Positions 1-11,885 of a DNA stretch of 64,000 nucleotides are shown piece by piece. The notes beneath the pieces were generated by a model that was not told the origin of the DNA, did no database searches, and saw nothing but the letters and a program-made list of their open reading frames with translations. A program made the translations under genes and the position numbers. Numbering within the stretch: position 1 is the first letter of the stretch; every line of letters starts with the position of its first letter. Source of the stretch: Boswellia sacra (Eukaryota > Streptophyta > Magnoliopsida > Sapindales > Burseraceae); assembly GCA_013180625.2 (NCBI GenBank), contig SNVD02006886.1:186001-250000 (forward strand), in the 5' to 3' direction.

Positions 1-586
1 TTGTGTATAAGTTTGAAAATATTTTATTTACGAGGTGATAAAATGCTCCTTCAATTTTCTTTATTGTGCATTTAATATTCTTGTGCTCTCTAGCATTCTT
101 TTTATGAGAAAGTTAATGCGATTAGATTAAGAGTGCTAGTCAAAACAATTATCGATCTAAGGACAAGTTTCCCAGGATGAAATAGAGTAGGGCACATTTA
201 TGAAAAATCAGCATGCTATATTCAATTAATCAATTAATTAAATTGTTAAGGGGGATGTGCTTAATCCTAAAGGGAGTCACCTAGGGAAGTAATCCAATCT
301 CTGTGGTTGGAGATCCCATGAAGGAGGTTCAATGAGGAGGAATAATCTATACTGTGTGATTTGTCAAACACAACTATATTGACATATCTTAGAGAAGATA
401 TGATCCTAGTCATCCTTATGACAAAGTGCTTATTGTATGTGATGTTAGAAAGGATATTTGTCCTGAATAAGTGCAAAAGCTAGACACTCTTGCAAGGTAT
501 AGGTCATATATACCTTTTGAGGATTCACCTAAATGAGAGCATCGTGAGGATCGCGATTGTGAGAATCATGTTGTTTTCTAAAACTC
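1..586. other. Left flank of composite CACTA, probable retroelement interior
   Basis: No open gene is visible. The last bases before the composite element (AAACTCTCA) read naturally into the sequence beyond its other end at 24062 (TCATGAGAATC). Both flanks therefore look like one original sequence, probably the untranslated 3' part of an LTR retrotransposon, because a G-rich tract and an LTR-like terminus follow at 24358-24928. This rests on flank continuity and not on a recognised protein. Confidence 0.3.
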
Positions 587-591
587 TCATG

Positions 592-1060
592 ACTACAACA
601 AAACAGGCCTTTTATGTCGGGCAAAAAATGACATCTATCAATATATATGTCGGTTTTTGCGCGACATAAATGGACCTGACACATATTCCTATATGTGTCA
701 CTTGGTCAAACCGACACACATATATGTGTCATTCGGAAACAAACATATATATATAGAACAAATATTTGTCATACGTGTCAGATTTTATCAAATATGTGTC
801 TGCCAATATGTGACACAAATGTAGTGTCGGTTACAAAACGACACAAAAATAAATTATTATGTGTTATTTTTTGACCGACATTAAAATAAATGTCATTCAC
901 CAAGTGACACAAGTATTTTAACTGGAGTCATTTACTGGCACAAGAGGACTTTTATGTGTCGTTTTTAGGCCGACATGTACATTTCCACATATATAATATG
1001 TGTCGGCCTGAATTCTAAATTCATGCCGACACGTAGTATATATTTTTTATTTTTAGGAAC
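592..1060. repeat. Left subterminal repeats of composite CACTA
   Basis: There are many direct and inverted copies of short units such as TATGTGTC, TGTCGG and CCGACA. Such arrays are the transposase-binding subterminal regions of CACTA elements. They are partner to the motifs at 23885-24061. Confidence 0.6.
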
Positions 1061-1187
1061 CTGGTTTTATATGTATATATTTGTGTGTGTGTGTGGGTGT
1101 ATATATATATATATATACAAGAATTATCTTGCGATATTGAGTATGATGCTTGCATGTGAGAGATCAAGATGCCTCATATTAATGTGA

Positions 1188-1195
1188 ACTAAAGG
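1188..1195. repeat. hAT target-site duplication, left copy
   Basis: ACTAAAGG lies directly before the hAT terminus and is repeated perfectly at 5288-5295. Eight bases is the duplication length made by hAT transposases. Confidence 0.9.
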
Positions 1196-4100
1196 TAGCC
1201 CTGGAAAATTCTATACGACCCATTAACACGACACGAACCCATTCGATAAAAACGTGTTTTGGATTTAATGTTATTGGATCGGGTCATTAATGGGTTAACA
1301 CGATAAAACCCGTTTGATATTGGACCGTTTTCGGGTTTACCCTATAAAAAACCGTTTCACCCGTTTAACCCGTTAATATTAAGGATAATTTAGTAAATTT
1401 ATTTATAATACATAAAAAATATATATATATAATAAAATATAAATAATTATTACAAATATTGATTTCTAACTTAACCTAATCAAAATTATTATAATACTAT
1501 TGAGTCAATATATTTTACCGCAAACTTATTATTGTGCAAGACAAAAGGGTAGCCGCAAAGCCAAGGGAAGACAGGTACGAGCTTCCTCCATTAGTTCTTT
1601 TACTTCTTTAATAATTTTTATCCTTACAAAACAGCATCTAAATTGCTAAACAATAGAATAAAGTGTAATACTTTTTGCATTAGGCTTGTTTTATACGAAA
1701 ACTTTTATGGGTTTTGTGGTTCAAATCAAAGACATGTGATTGGTCAAGTTTTCCTCAATTAATGTTTCTCTTTCATGACATATTAATTGTTTGTAGCTTT
1801 CTTCCCGCAGGACATCAACAAGTCAAAGAAAAAGATGATTAAATATATATTTTAAGAGTAGGCCAACTAGGGTTAGCAAATTGATGCTTTTAAAAATATT
1901 GGAAATTGCGTTTTGAATTTTGTTTTTTTCTTGAATTTTATTTTTCACCTCTTTATGATGCACATTCGCACACACCAACTTACACATTAGTTTTAAGAGG
2001 TTCTGAATTGGTGCATAGTCTTTTTAATTGTTACACAATTTGCATGTTATTATTCACAAAAGAGAGCCATTAGAATTTTTTGTCGACTTAACTATTGTAC
2101 AAATTAATTGTGCTTGTCTTGTTCACTTTTATTTTTATTTTATTTGTAGGCTACTTAATAATTTAATTTGTATTTTATTGATTAATGGATTTAAATATCA
2201 TCTCAAATAATATACTTTTGAGCATATCGGTAGATATTAATTTTGATATTATTTAGAATAAATTTTTTATGCTTTTCGTTTTTTAAATCAAATTATATTT
2301 CATTGAAAGATTTATTACTAGTACATATATTGGCTTGTATTATATAAATTGTAAATAATTTTTTATATTAATTAATTTTTTCTTCTTTATGCACATTAAT
2401 ATTTTTTATTTTACTATTTCATATCAACTCATGTTTCACATTTTTTTATTTATTTATTTTTAGATGGATTCTACAGATATGAACAGAAATTTAGTTGAAT
2501 CATGTGAATTGGTTGACAACACCGCAAATAGAAAACAAGCTGCAGAGACAAATGATGCAGAAAATGAGGGCACAAAATTGCAAGGCAAAGAGAAAAGTAA
2601 ACGCAAATTAAGATCACGTGTCTGGACCATGTTTGAGGTTATACCTGGAACTGAAGGTTTAAACAAGCGTGCCAAATGCAAGCTATGTGGGTTGGAATAT
2701 AAGTGCAGTAGTCATCATGGGACAGGTAATATGTTGAATCACCTTGAAACTTGTCCTAGGAAGCAACACCATGACATAGAACAATTATTTTTATCAAAAT
2801 CACAATCTCAAGCCACTCTATCATTGCGTTCTCAAAAATTTGACTTAGAGATATTTCGTGATTTATTGATTGGAGCAATTATTAAGCATGATTTGCCTTT
2901 CAATTTTGTCGAGTATGAAGGTATTAGGACTATCTTAGAATATATTTCTCCTAATATCAAGTTGCCTAGTAGGAATACAGCCAAAGCAAGTGTGTTGAGG
3001 ATGTTTCAAAATGAAAAGATTAAACTTCAAAACTTGCTAAATTCAATTCCAGGGAAGATATGTTTGACATCTGATTTGTGGACTTCAATATCAACTGATG
3101 GTTATCTTTCTTTAACGGCCCATTTTATTGATTCAGATTGGAATTTGCATAAAAGAATTTTAAACTTTTGTCATATGCCCCCTCCACATACCAGTGTTGC
3201 ATTATCAGATAAAATCAATACACTATTAGGTGAGTGGGGGATTCAGAATAAGTTATTTTCTATTACTTTGGATAATGCCTCTGTCAATGATTGTTTTGTT
3301 GATATTTTGAAAAATCAATCGAATTTTAGAGGTCTACTCTTGATGGATGGTCAATTCTTTCATGTTCATTGTTGTGCTCACATATTGAACTTGATAGTCC
3401 AAGATGGTTTGAAAGAAATTGATGCATCGGTTGTGAAGATTAGGGAATGCATCAAATATATGAAAGGTTCACCATCAAGAAAACATAAATTCTATGATTG
3501 TGTTGCGCAAGTTGGGATAACGGCTAGTACAAGAGGCTTGAGACAAGATGTCCCAACTAGATGGAATTCAACCTATCTTATGCTTGAGAACACACTTTTT
3601 TATCGTCGTGCTTTTATTAATTTGGGGTTGATTGATTCTCATTTTAATTGTTGTCCTTCACCAGAGGAGTGGGATAAAATAGAAAAGATTTCTAAGTTTT
3701 TGGGATATTTTTATGAAGTCACTTGTTTATTTTCTGGGACAAAGTATCCCACATCAAACTTATTCTTTCCTAAGATCTTTGTAATCCAACATAATATTAA
3801 GGCAGCCATTGAAAGTAATGATAGCTTCTTGAGGAAAATGGGAATTCAGATGAACTTGAAGTTTGAAAAATATTGGTCTCATTATAGTAGTATCCTAGCA
3901 ATTGCTATTATTCTTGATCCTCGTTACAAGCTACAATTTGTAGAATGGTCTTACTCAAAGCTTCATGGTCAGCATTCTTGTGAGTTTATGCAAGTTCATG
4001 AGACATTGTTCTCTCTTTTCAATAAGTACATGGAGAACTTATCTCATGTTGTAAACCTATATACTTCATTGGATGACACGCCCACTCAGATTGAAAGCGG

Positions 4101-5287
4101 TGATGCTATTTTTGAGGTAAATTAGAATTCTATTTGTTTTATTATATATAAGAGTGCATTTGCATTTATTATAATGCTAATATCAAGGTAATTGATATTT
4201 TGTAGGACTTTGATGTTAGTTATAAAGAAGGTTCTGTTTCAACTAATAAAACAGAACTTCATAAGTATCTTGATGAAGAAAGGCTTGATAGGAAGCATGA
4301 GTTAAATGTTTTAAATTGGTAGAAAGGAGAACAACATCGTTATCCCATACTTTCTCAATTGGCTTGTGATGTTTTAACAATTCCAGTCTCTACTGTTGCA
4401 TCCGAATCAGCATTTAGTATTGGTGGTAGAGTGTTAGATCAATATCGTAGTTCATTATTACCCGACACTGTTCAAGCTTTGGTATGTACTCGAGATTGGC
4501 TTTTTGGACAAAAAGGTAAACTTTATGTATTTTATACTGATTCTATGACTTCTTTATAAATTGATGATTATATATGTTTTGTAATTTTTATTTTTTATTT
4601 CTATTGATTTATTTATTTTTTGATTTTTCATAGGAAAAGATGAAACTAACTTGGAAGAGCTCACAGAAGATGTCTTCAACTTGGAATCTAAGGCTAATAA
4701 AGTATCACAAAATTCAACTGTTGTTGTTGATGATGAATGAGAGGTATTAACCTATCATAATTGTTTTATGTTTTTAAGCTTATATTACTTTTCAGTTAAC
4801 AAATTCTAAAGTAATAATATTTTTTTCCTTAGGTGTATAAGAGTATGACATTTTGATGGAGAATACAAGAAAGAAACATATAGAATGTCATATTTCATTT
4901 TCAAAAATAGTTCAATAGACATTTTTATGTTTTCGTATTATATTAAATTTGGTATGACATTTTTATGTTTTCGTATTATGTTAAATTTGGTATGATATTT
5001 TTATGTTTCGGATTATATTAAATTTGGATATTAAATTTATAAATTATTAATTATGTTTTATGTTCAGAAATTATATAAATCATGTTATACATATGATTGT
5101 TTAACTTGAAAATAAAAAGCGGATTAAATGGGTTGGATTCGGGTAATACGTTAAGTTAATGACTGGGTTTGGGTTCTAAGATTGAGACCCAATAAGTTAA
5201 TAGATCGGATTTGGATTAATATAATTTAACACGACACGAATACGAAACGACACGAAACCATTGTAACACGACCCGTTGCCAGGCCTA
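1196..5287 (+). mobile_element. hAT transposon, nearly complete
   Basis: A 4092-bp element with terminal inverted repeats TAGCCCTGG (left) and TAGGCCTGG (right end, reverse complement), bounded by a perfect 8-bp duplication ACTAAAGG. The subterminal regions (1215-1375 and 5110-5280) are rich in AACCCGTT/CGACACGAA-type motifs, as in Ac-like hAT families. It carries a single transposase gene (2464-4740) with one premature stop. It inserted into the left subterminal region of the composite CACTA, so it is younger than that element. The termini resemble those of the two hAT MITEs at 37081 and 38880, which suggests related families. Confidence 0.93.
2464..4740 (+). pseudogene. hAT transposase (BED finger, hAT dimerisation domain), one nonsense codon
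   Basis: Cut-and-paste transposase acting in the nucleus on hAT termini. The first exon (2464-4120, about 550 codons) has a BED-type zinc finger at residues 55-95 (CKLCG...HLETC) and the RNase H-like hAT core, with motifs such as LTSDLWTS (about 200), CAHILNL (about 305) and DVPTRWNST (about 360). An intron (GTAAATTAG...TTTGTAG) leads to exon 2 at 4206, which encodes the C-terminal hAT dimerisation region with [12 protein letters not shown] and the [12 protein letters not shown] helix. A second intron starts at about 4516. The last exon (about 4635-4740) is acidic and ends in TGA. TAG at 4320-4322 replaces the second W of a conserved WW pair, a single G-to-A change that truncates the protein before the dimerisation domain. 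The ATG directly follows an acceptor-like TTTTAG, suggesting a 5'UTR intron. Otherwise no frameshift was seen. Confidence 0.88.
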
Positions 5288-5295
5288 ACTAAAGG
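5288..5295. repeat. hAT target-site duplication, right copy
   Basis: ACTAAAGG, identical to 1188-1195. Confidence 0.9.
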
Positions 5296-6104
5296 TGCAT
5301 GAACTAAAGAAACATGTTAAAAAGATATGTACATGTAGACATGTTAAAATGTTGAAAAGACATACAAGTAGCAGTAAAAGCAACATAACTCTCCTGCGTA
5401 GTAAAAACAGTCACATTTTCACAAGAAAGAAACAAAACTGATAAAGCAAGAGGATGCCTCTTGGAAAAAGCAACACAAGGGTTGGAACATTTTTATTTAG
5501 TATATCCTGTTTCTATTCATTGGAAAGAAGAGCTGCAAGAGAGGATCAGAATTATGCAAACCATTTAAAGCGTAAAAGCCCAAATTTAGCCCTTTAGATG
5601 ATAAGATCATTACTAATCAAGTTTAAATACATATAACTTTGTCAATACTTGAAATAGTAGAACACTAGTCAATAGAAGTTTGAACAATTGTCTCCACATA
5701 TATACAAGAACAAGCTTAGATGAGGAACCTGTCCAGATATTGAAGGAAATTTTTTACCGTATAAATCGTTGCAATTAAAGGAAGTAATAATTACCTATAG
5801 GACAAAAATTTATAATTAACAGCAAACTAAACTATACAGCAAAGCAACCTAAGGAAATTATACAGCTAAATAATCACTCCTTCACCTTAACATACTTAAT
5901 TTTAAAGTTGAGGATTTGTACTTCTATCATTCATAAATAAATTAATCAATATTTCTAGAGATAATATTTTAAAATTAAGACAAATCAGAACTTAATTAAT
6001 ACAGTAAATTAGTGGAGAAAATAAAGCAACTTAAAAGTGCATTATTTGATAAATAATGCACTTAACTAGAGAAAATTAAAGAAAAAGAAAAAAATTATTT
6101 GTTA
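5296..6104. other. Filler DNA inside composite CACTA
   Basis: AT-rich sequence with no coding similarity that I can recognise on either strand. It lies between the nested hAT and the TIR fragment. Confidence 0.4.
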
Positions 6105-6600
6105 CCTATTCTCTACATGGATTCTAGAGAGAATAGCCACCTTTTTCAAAGCATTCCTCCAATTTTGCACCTTTTCTATATTCTCCTTGTCATGTTTAAT
6201 AAAGGCATCTTGAAAACTCCTTGTTTGTTTCTTATAACAGATGGATCCACGTCATAGAAAATTGGAGTAATTGTTTGTTTATTTTCTATCATATGTTGAA
6301 CAATGTGAACAAGTTCATCCAAGCATCAGGTAGAAGAAGCATAGTTTCTTGACAAAACAACCATTAAAATTCTTGATTCTTTAATTGCTTTGGAGAGTTC
6401 TAGTGCAATAGATTTTCCCTTATCGAGCTTTTCTTCATACATGAATACGTTAATTCCTTTTTGTTTTAAAGCATCTTATAAATGATTTGTGAAGCTTTTT
6501 CGGGTGCCTTCACCACTAAAGCTTATAAAGACGTCATAAACATCGGGTAGCGAAGCTGAAAAGGCTCCTTGGATGTTTATGGAAGTTATTTCGTTTATGT
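6105..6600 (-). pseudogene. TIR-domain fragment of a TIR-NBS-LRR resistance gene
   Basis: TIR domains are the N-terminal signalling (NADase) modules of plant immune receptors. Read on the minus strand from about 6560, the hallmarks appear in order: YDVFISFSGEGTRKSFTNHL, then GINVFMYEEKLDKGKSI, ESRILMVVLSRNYASS, CLDELVHI, and TITPIFYDVDPSVIRNKQG. The usual catalytic-loop and helix spacing is kept. Two in-frame stops (after TNHL and after YASST) and a frameshift after KQGVF break it; the frame resumes as KVQNWRNALKKVA and ends at a possible splice donor near 6107. Only the TIR exon is present. It lies downstream of the NB-ARC piece on the same strand, the reverse of the normal TIR-to-NB order, so the two pieces are not one simple gene. 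Confidence 0.85.
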
Positions 6601-7340
6601 AAATTCCTTAAAAAAGTGAAAAAGACCGTAAATTAGTTCTTAAAAGAAAAAGTTTCATGGATATTTTAAAATTTGGAATCAATATTTATGGAACATAAAA
6701 TTCTAATCATTTGGTTGAGGCTTAAGAACTGGCGCAAAAAAAAAAAAAAATAGATATAAGATCTTTTAAATTAAAATAAGATAAATTTATTAATCCAATT
6801 TATTGTGATCAAAGTTTTGGAGCAATGATATGCACTTTAGAACAGATATTCATCAATAGTAAAGGGCATCTTAACTTACTAATTAGATATTATTGAATAA
6901 ATAGAAAACTAATTAAAAAATTAAACTAAATAATAATTCCTAACCTTGTTTGTTAGTGTAATATTAAATCATTAAAAAGAGTTGAAAGATCATAAATGTC
7001 ATAAACTCTGCTGTTCAACTAGCTTGCACCGAAATAAAAGCAAAAGAGATAATTATGATGATTCACTAATTCTAATTATGATCAAATAGAAGTATTACGT
7101 TATATTTATTTTTTCTTATTGCCGACAACAATTACAGCCTAAACCAATCATCAAAAAGGAATTCCCTCTAAATCCCCAAACCATAGAAATTAATACAAAG
7201 AATTTAATTATGGGATAGCAATCAGCTAGCATTCTCCTTATATAATTTGCACGTAAGTAATCTTCATCATTGCCACAATCCTTCCCATGCTAAAAGGGTC
7301 TTTGAAGTATAAATTAAGTTGATATATAAAGATGGTGGCT
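6601..7340. other. Spacer between TIR and NB-ARC fragments
   Basis: AT-rich. Poly-A occurs at 6736-6750. No gene was recognised. Confidence 0.35.
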
Positions 7341-7649
7341 GTTCACGTTAATTATTTGTCTTCTCTTCATTAGAAGGGCCATAACCTAAATTCCTCCATA
7401 ATTTAAAATTTTGGAACCATTCCTTAGCTCTGAAAATTGAGAATATATTCTTCGATCCACAAGAGCCAAAATACAAAGAAAGGATTTGTATAAAACAGTT
7501 AGGACAGGTAAGAGGTAAGTGCATTGCATCCACATATTTATTTGATACCTTTTAATTCAACCAATTTAAGTAGCTGGTGATAATATTTATCCACATATGT
7601 TTATATCTTATTATTATGACCCAGCTGCCAAAGCCAAACCAATTATGCT

Positions 7650-7860
7650 TTCTAATTACTTAATTGCTTTACATCATCTGTATCATCAATAACAATGAGA
7701 ACCTTTTATGCGACAATATTCTTTGTATCATGTTGATTCCATCATACTCATCGCATATATTAATATATGTTTGTCCTAGGATTTGACAAAGTTTTCTTGG
7801 TAAGTTAACTGGATCTTCAGTACTTCTTTTTGAAATTTCCATATTGTTAGCAAGAAAACT
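7650..7860 (-). pseudogene. NB-ARC fragment (kinase-2 region) of a resistance gene
   Basis: NB-ARC is the nucleotide-binding switch of plant NLR receptors. On the minus strand from about 7850 the text reads PRKLCQILGQ..., then GINMIQRILSHK, then after a 1-base shift VLIVIDDTDDVKQL, which is the kinase-2 (Walker B) block with its aspartates. A stop follows directly. The P-loop, GLPL and MHD blocks are not visible. An open stretch at 7348-7533 (-) contains FGSCGS and KEWF, which might be further decayed NB-ARC sequence, but I cannot support that firmly. Confidence 0.7.
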
Positions 7861-7975
7861 ACTATCTTTTCAAAACGAGAGAATTAATGTAAGAGAAGAA
7901 GTGGTATACAACTATGCAGGCTATATTGAACTGAACACCTGGCATTATACAAGTAGCTAGATGAATAAAACATAC

Positions 7976-8692
7976 CCTCTCTTCTGGAAATGCTCTATAA
8001 TTTTAACAACCGAGTCAATTGGTACTGCAAAGCTCAATCCATCTACAGCCAGTACTTTCATAATATTGACACTAGTCCTTTGCCAAGCCAATAACATTTT
8101 AACTTCCACTAAAGCACTGTGAACAATAAATGCACGACAAGAACAAAGCACTTCAACTATCTAAACAAGCCTACGTAAATAGATAGCATGCACCTACACA
8201 GAGAGAGAATTACCGCATTGATTGCACAATCTGTTTGCAAATACTCTCTAGTCATTCCACCATGACCCAAGTCACTGCTTTTACGATCAACACAACTATT
8301 TCCAGAGGAAAAAGCAAATGGAAAAAGAGGCATCCCAAATCAACATCATCAACATCAATACAACACACATAAACCAAAAGAGAGAATGAAGTATCAACAA
8401 CAAATTAACTTCTGAGCAACAATACAAAATATGGTAAAAAATATTATAAGAGATAGAAGTTCAACTGTAACCATTTAAAAATTTTAAATTTTGTGACATT
8501 TAATTCATGATGGGAAAACATTCTCAAAAAGTTAGAACATATAAAATTTTAAAATTTCGATTCTTATTCTCACTGCTTAATACCTTACAATGCCAGCTGT
8601 TACCGTATTTTGAAGGGAAAGTGGGCAGCCCATTGGCAGCACCCAGTCTCCAGGGCGAAGCTTACTTGAACTACCAAGTTTTACAGTTGGTA
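7976..8692 (-). pseudogene. DEG14: DEG14/HtrA-like serine protease, C-terminal exons (split by CACTA)
   Basis: Downstream part of a Do-like (HtrA/Deg) ATP-independent serine protease gene. The split exon resumes at 8692 with [13 protein letters not shown] and [10 protein letters not shown] and ends at 8584 (AAG|GTATT). The next exon, 8295-8214, encodes SCVDRKSSDLGHGGM and REYLQTDCAINA, then a donor GTAATT. The third, about 8117-7976, keeps VNIMKV, LSFAVPIDSVVKIIEHFQKR and a donor GTATG. Where the exon should open with the catalytic-serine motif GNSGG the sequence is degraded, with stops and a net 2-bp shortening, so the nucleophile is lost. No PDZ exons were found. The piece adjoins NB-ARC debris. 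The family assignment is strong and the specific match to Arabidopsis DEG14 is from memory. Confidence 0.85.
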
Positions 8693-8980
8693 CACTACAA
8701 CAAATAACACATTTATTAGCATTGCATTGTAGCATTTTTTTTATGATGCTACTAAAAGTTTATTTTTTGTAACATTTAAAAAAAGAATGCTATGATATGT
8801 AACTTGAAAAGTAGCATTTTATTATTGATAGCTTTCCCATATATATTCATAGCATTTTTTTTGGAAGCTATAAAAGCATTTAAATTGGTAGCATTCGTAG
8901 AATGCAACTAAAAGATAATAAAACCATAGTATTTGATAAAAGCTACTGTTAATAACAATATCATTTGTAAAGGCCCCCTT
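8693..8980. repeat. Left terminal and subterminal repeats of inner CACTA
   Basis: The terminus CACTACAACAAA is followed by repeated TAGCATT(T) and GCTA-type units in both orientations, partner to those at about 21000-21720. Confidence 0.8.
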
Positions 8981-8989
8981 TTTGGCCTA

Positions 8990-9430
8990 TGTAAAATGGG
9001 CGAACTAAAGCCTGCTCAAATTTTATGTTTGGCTCCTGTTTGGCTCCTAAAACTTAAGTCAAATTTTATTATGTCTAGCTCCTAAAAATTCCATGTGAGA
9101 AAATAAAACAAAGAGAAACAGTATTTCTAGCACCCTCGAAATAACCTAGTCTCTTCCTCTCTCTGGTTGCTTTCTCTAAGGTGAGAACTTTCTCGCTCTC
9201 TCCCCCCTCTTGAATTTTGTTACTTTCTTCTACAGCTGCCATGATCGGACTCTAGAGATCACGAGGTCCAGGATCTATGACAGAATCTTGAAGTTGCTTT
9301 ACTGTTTGTTGATGTCTTCTGCTTTGATTTCAGATTTGAAGATCTTCTATTTGGTGATGAAAGGTGGTTACCACGGTGCCTGACTGAGTTCAAGACTGGT
9401 ACCTGTCTCGCTGTTTTTCAACCTAAATTT
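8990..9430 (+). promoter_or_regulatory. Probable 5' leader region of inner CACTA
   Basis: After the subterminal repeats, a CT-rich stretch (9140-9225, CTCTTCCTCTCTCTGG...) contains CTAAG|GTGAG, a good splice donor, as in a plant 5'UTR exon. It is plausibly the first non-coding exon of the transposase gene, or a captured host leader. No protein is evident. Confidence 0.35.
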
Positions 9431-9925
9431 TTTTTGTTAGTTTCTATTCTCTGTTTTTGGGCTTTTTTGCCAAAATCCATCTTCTGAGCTCCTGTCTTGA
9501 GAATCTCAAAATCAGAATATTCTAATTGTTCTAAAGCTTTTAGTGGTAATCTTTGTTGAATCCCTTCTCATCAACAACTTAATAGTTTCATGGTGTTCTG
9601 TAGAGTTGCATCCACCAATTTCTAAAGATGGTATAAGATAATTCGTAGTTAAGAAAATGTGTCAAGGTCAAGAATTTTGATCTGGTTGCTGTAATAATAC
9701 TAGGAACAATGTCTTAACAATTGGAAAAAGAAATTTCATTATTTCTAATTTTATTTTATTAACATGTGATTTTCTCAAGATCTTCTTTAATTTGCAACAT
9801 TGTTTTATTTTACTTTATTTATAACTGTTGTGCTTCTTATTTTTCGGGATTATATACCAATAGTTTTTGATAATTTTATCACCAGTTTTGGCCCATGGGA
9901 TACTACAGGTATATATATGGATTCT
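9430..9925. repeat. Internal direct repeat of inner CACTA, copy 1
   Basis: About 490 bp matched by 11424-11885 in the same orientation. Shared landmarks are TCCTGTCTTGAGAATCTC, GGTATAAGATAATTCG, CTAGGAACAATGTCTTAA and CTACAGGTATATATATGG. The copies differ by scattered substitutions and by a small insertion at about 9530. Confidence 0.85.
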
Positions 9926-10379
9926 TCTTCTTGTAATGACACCTCTGAAGGCGATAATTAATTGTAGATTATTGCAAAAAAAAAGTTGAGTTGATGTTTG
10001 GGTTTTTCTTTGATTGGTAACATATACTTGTATGATAAATGATCGGCTTATCATTGCCTTACTCCTTTATTGCTTTATTGCTTGAAACCTTTATTAAGAA
10101 AGGTTAATTGACATTCTCGATTTCTCAATTTTATAGCAACATCTGGTTCTTCGCTACGGGTTTAGAATTCTATCTCATATTCAACTTTAGAATTATTCTG
10201 CATTTACTTTCCATTTAGTAAGTTTCACGTTTAATTTAGAATTCTTGGACAACTCAATAGCTGATTCTATCATTTCATATATGCTCACATCATTGAAGTG
10301 CTTGTTCGATTGTAACTAACATTAATTACTTGTACTTTTTATTGAAATTGCATAGTTAAAGTCAACAGATTCAAACTTT

Positions 10380-10700
10380 GCAGCTAATTGATTAACTGAA
10401 ACATTGAATTAAAATCTTTGGGTCCAAGGACTCTAGGCTTAGACTGGAAGTTGGAGCTAATCTTGAGTCGAGGATATTATGTTATGAATCTGGTGTTTTT
10501 TTTGTTGTAAATGGTTTGTTTTAGAGTTAGCCACGTTGGTTTCTTTTCCTTTTTTTTTTTTTTTAACTTCAATTGATTTGTCTATAAATTTGATGGTGGG
10601 TAAGAGTTAGAAAAAAAAAAAGAATGAAAATCTTTGAATCATTTCCTGTTATATCCTAATCCAAGGCCCAAATTCTATAAATTAAAGTTAATAACTTTCT
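10380..10700. repeat. Second internal duplication of inner CACTA, copy 1
   Basis: Partner of about 10930-11270. Shared landmarks are a CCAAGxxCTxTxGGCTTA segment, ATTGATTTGxCTATAA, and a stretch ending in CCxAGGCCCAAATT. It is more diverged than the 9430/11424 pair. Confidence 0.6.
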
Positions 10701-10929
10701 GACATCTCAAATATAAATATCCTTAACTTTGGACAGACTAAGGCTTCGTTTTTCTTGATATATAGGTTGTTGCTGTTGTATTGGCCCTCTCTCTGTAAGT
10801 GTTGCTACAAGAAAAATGTACTAACCCATATAACAGGCTACCCCATCTTTGTTCATCCATCTTGAGATTTGATAGAGCCTACATATGAACATTCCTGATA
10901 GTAATAGAAATGAGGAACCACAAACTGAA

Positions 10930-11270
10930 ATATTGACTCAAATTCTTTCCGTCCAAGCCCTTTGGGCTTAAGGTGACCAAAGGTTAGAGCTTTGTTTTGT
11001 AATGAAATTAATTATCACAAAAGTGTTTTTTATTTTTATTTACTGGATGTTGAATGCTGTAATTGTTTTATTTCAAAGTTCATACTGTTGCTTTCTTTTC
11101 TTTTGCTATTATTTTTATCTTCTTATATTTTTTAAATTTTAATTGATTTGCCTATAATTTAAGGGCGGAGGAGGGTTACAGAAAACAATTAGAATACAAA
11201 TCGTTGAATCATTTTTAATTTGTAATACCCCAAGGCCCAAATTATATAAACTCATCTGAAAGTAACTATT
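10930..11270. repeat. Second internal duplication of inner CACTA, copy 2
   Basis: Diverged partner of 10380-10700, in the same orientation. Confidence 0.6.
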
Positions 11271-11423
11271 TAAAAAAATCTTGTTTTTTTTGTTTGTTTG
11301 ATCTATGTTATGAATTTTGTGTTGCATGTAGTTCCTTTGACTTTGAAGATGATAACGTTTGAGTTTTTGTTCATCAACATTGAACTCTGTTTGTCTATGT
11401 TTCTTTTATCTAACTATTTGTTA

Positions 11424-11885
11424 CTTGTTAGTTTCTATTCTTTGTGTTTGGGCTTTTTTTCCCCAAAATCTATCTCCTGAGCTCCTGTCTTGAGAATCTC
11501 AAAATCAGAATATTCTAATTGAATCCCTTATCATCAACAACTTAATAGTTTAATAATGTTCTGTGGAGATGCATTCACCAATTTCTAAAGATGGTATAAG
11601 ATAATTCGTAGTTAAGAAAATGTGTCAAGGTCAAGAATTTTGATCTGGTTGCTGTAATAATACTAGGAACAATGTCTTAATAATTGGAAAAAGAAATTTC
11701 ATTATTTCTAATTTTATTTTATTAACATGCGATTTTTTTAAGATCTTTGTTTGCAACATTGTTTTATTTTACTTTATTTGTAATTTTCGTGCTTCTTATT
11801 TTCCAGGATTATATACCAATAGTTTTTGATAATTTTATCACCAATTTCGGCTTATGGGATGCTACAGGTATATATATGGGTTCTT
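11424..11885. repeat. Internal direct repeat of inner CACTA, copy 2
   Basis: Partner of 9430-9925, about 1.98 kb downstream and in the same orientation. Confidence 0.85.

Noticed and set aside
975..1187. Open frame in the left subterminal region
   Set aside because: It consists of subterminal repeats and a (TA)/(TG) run with no protein signal.
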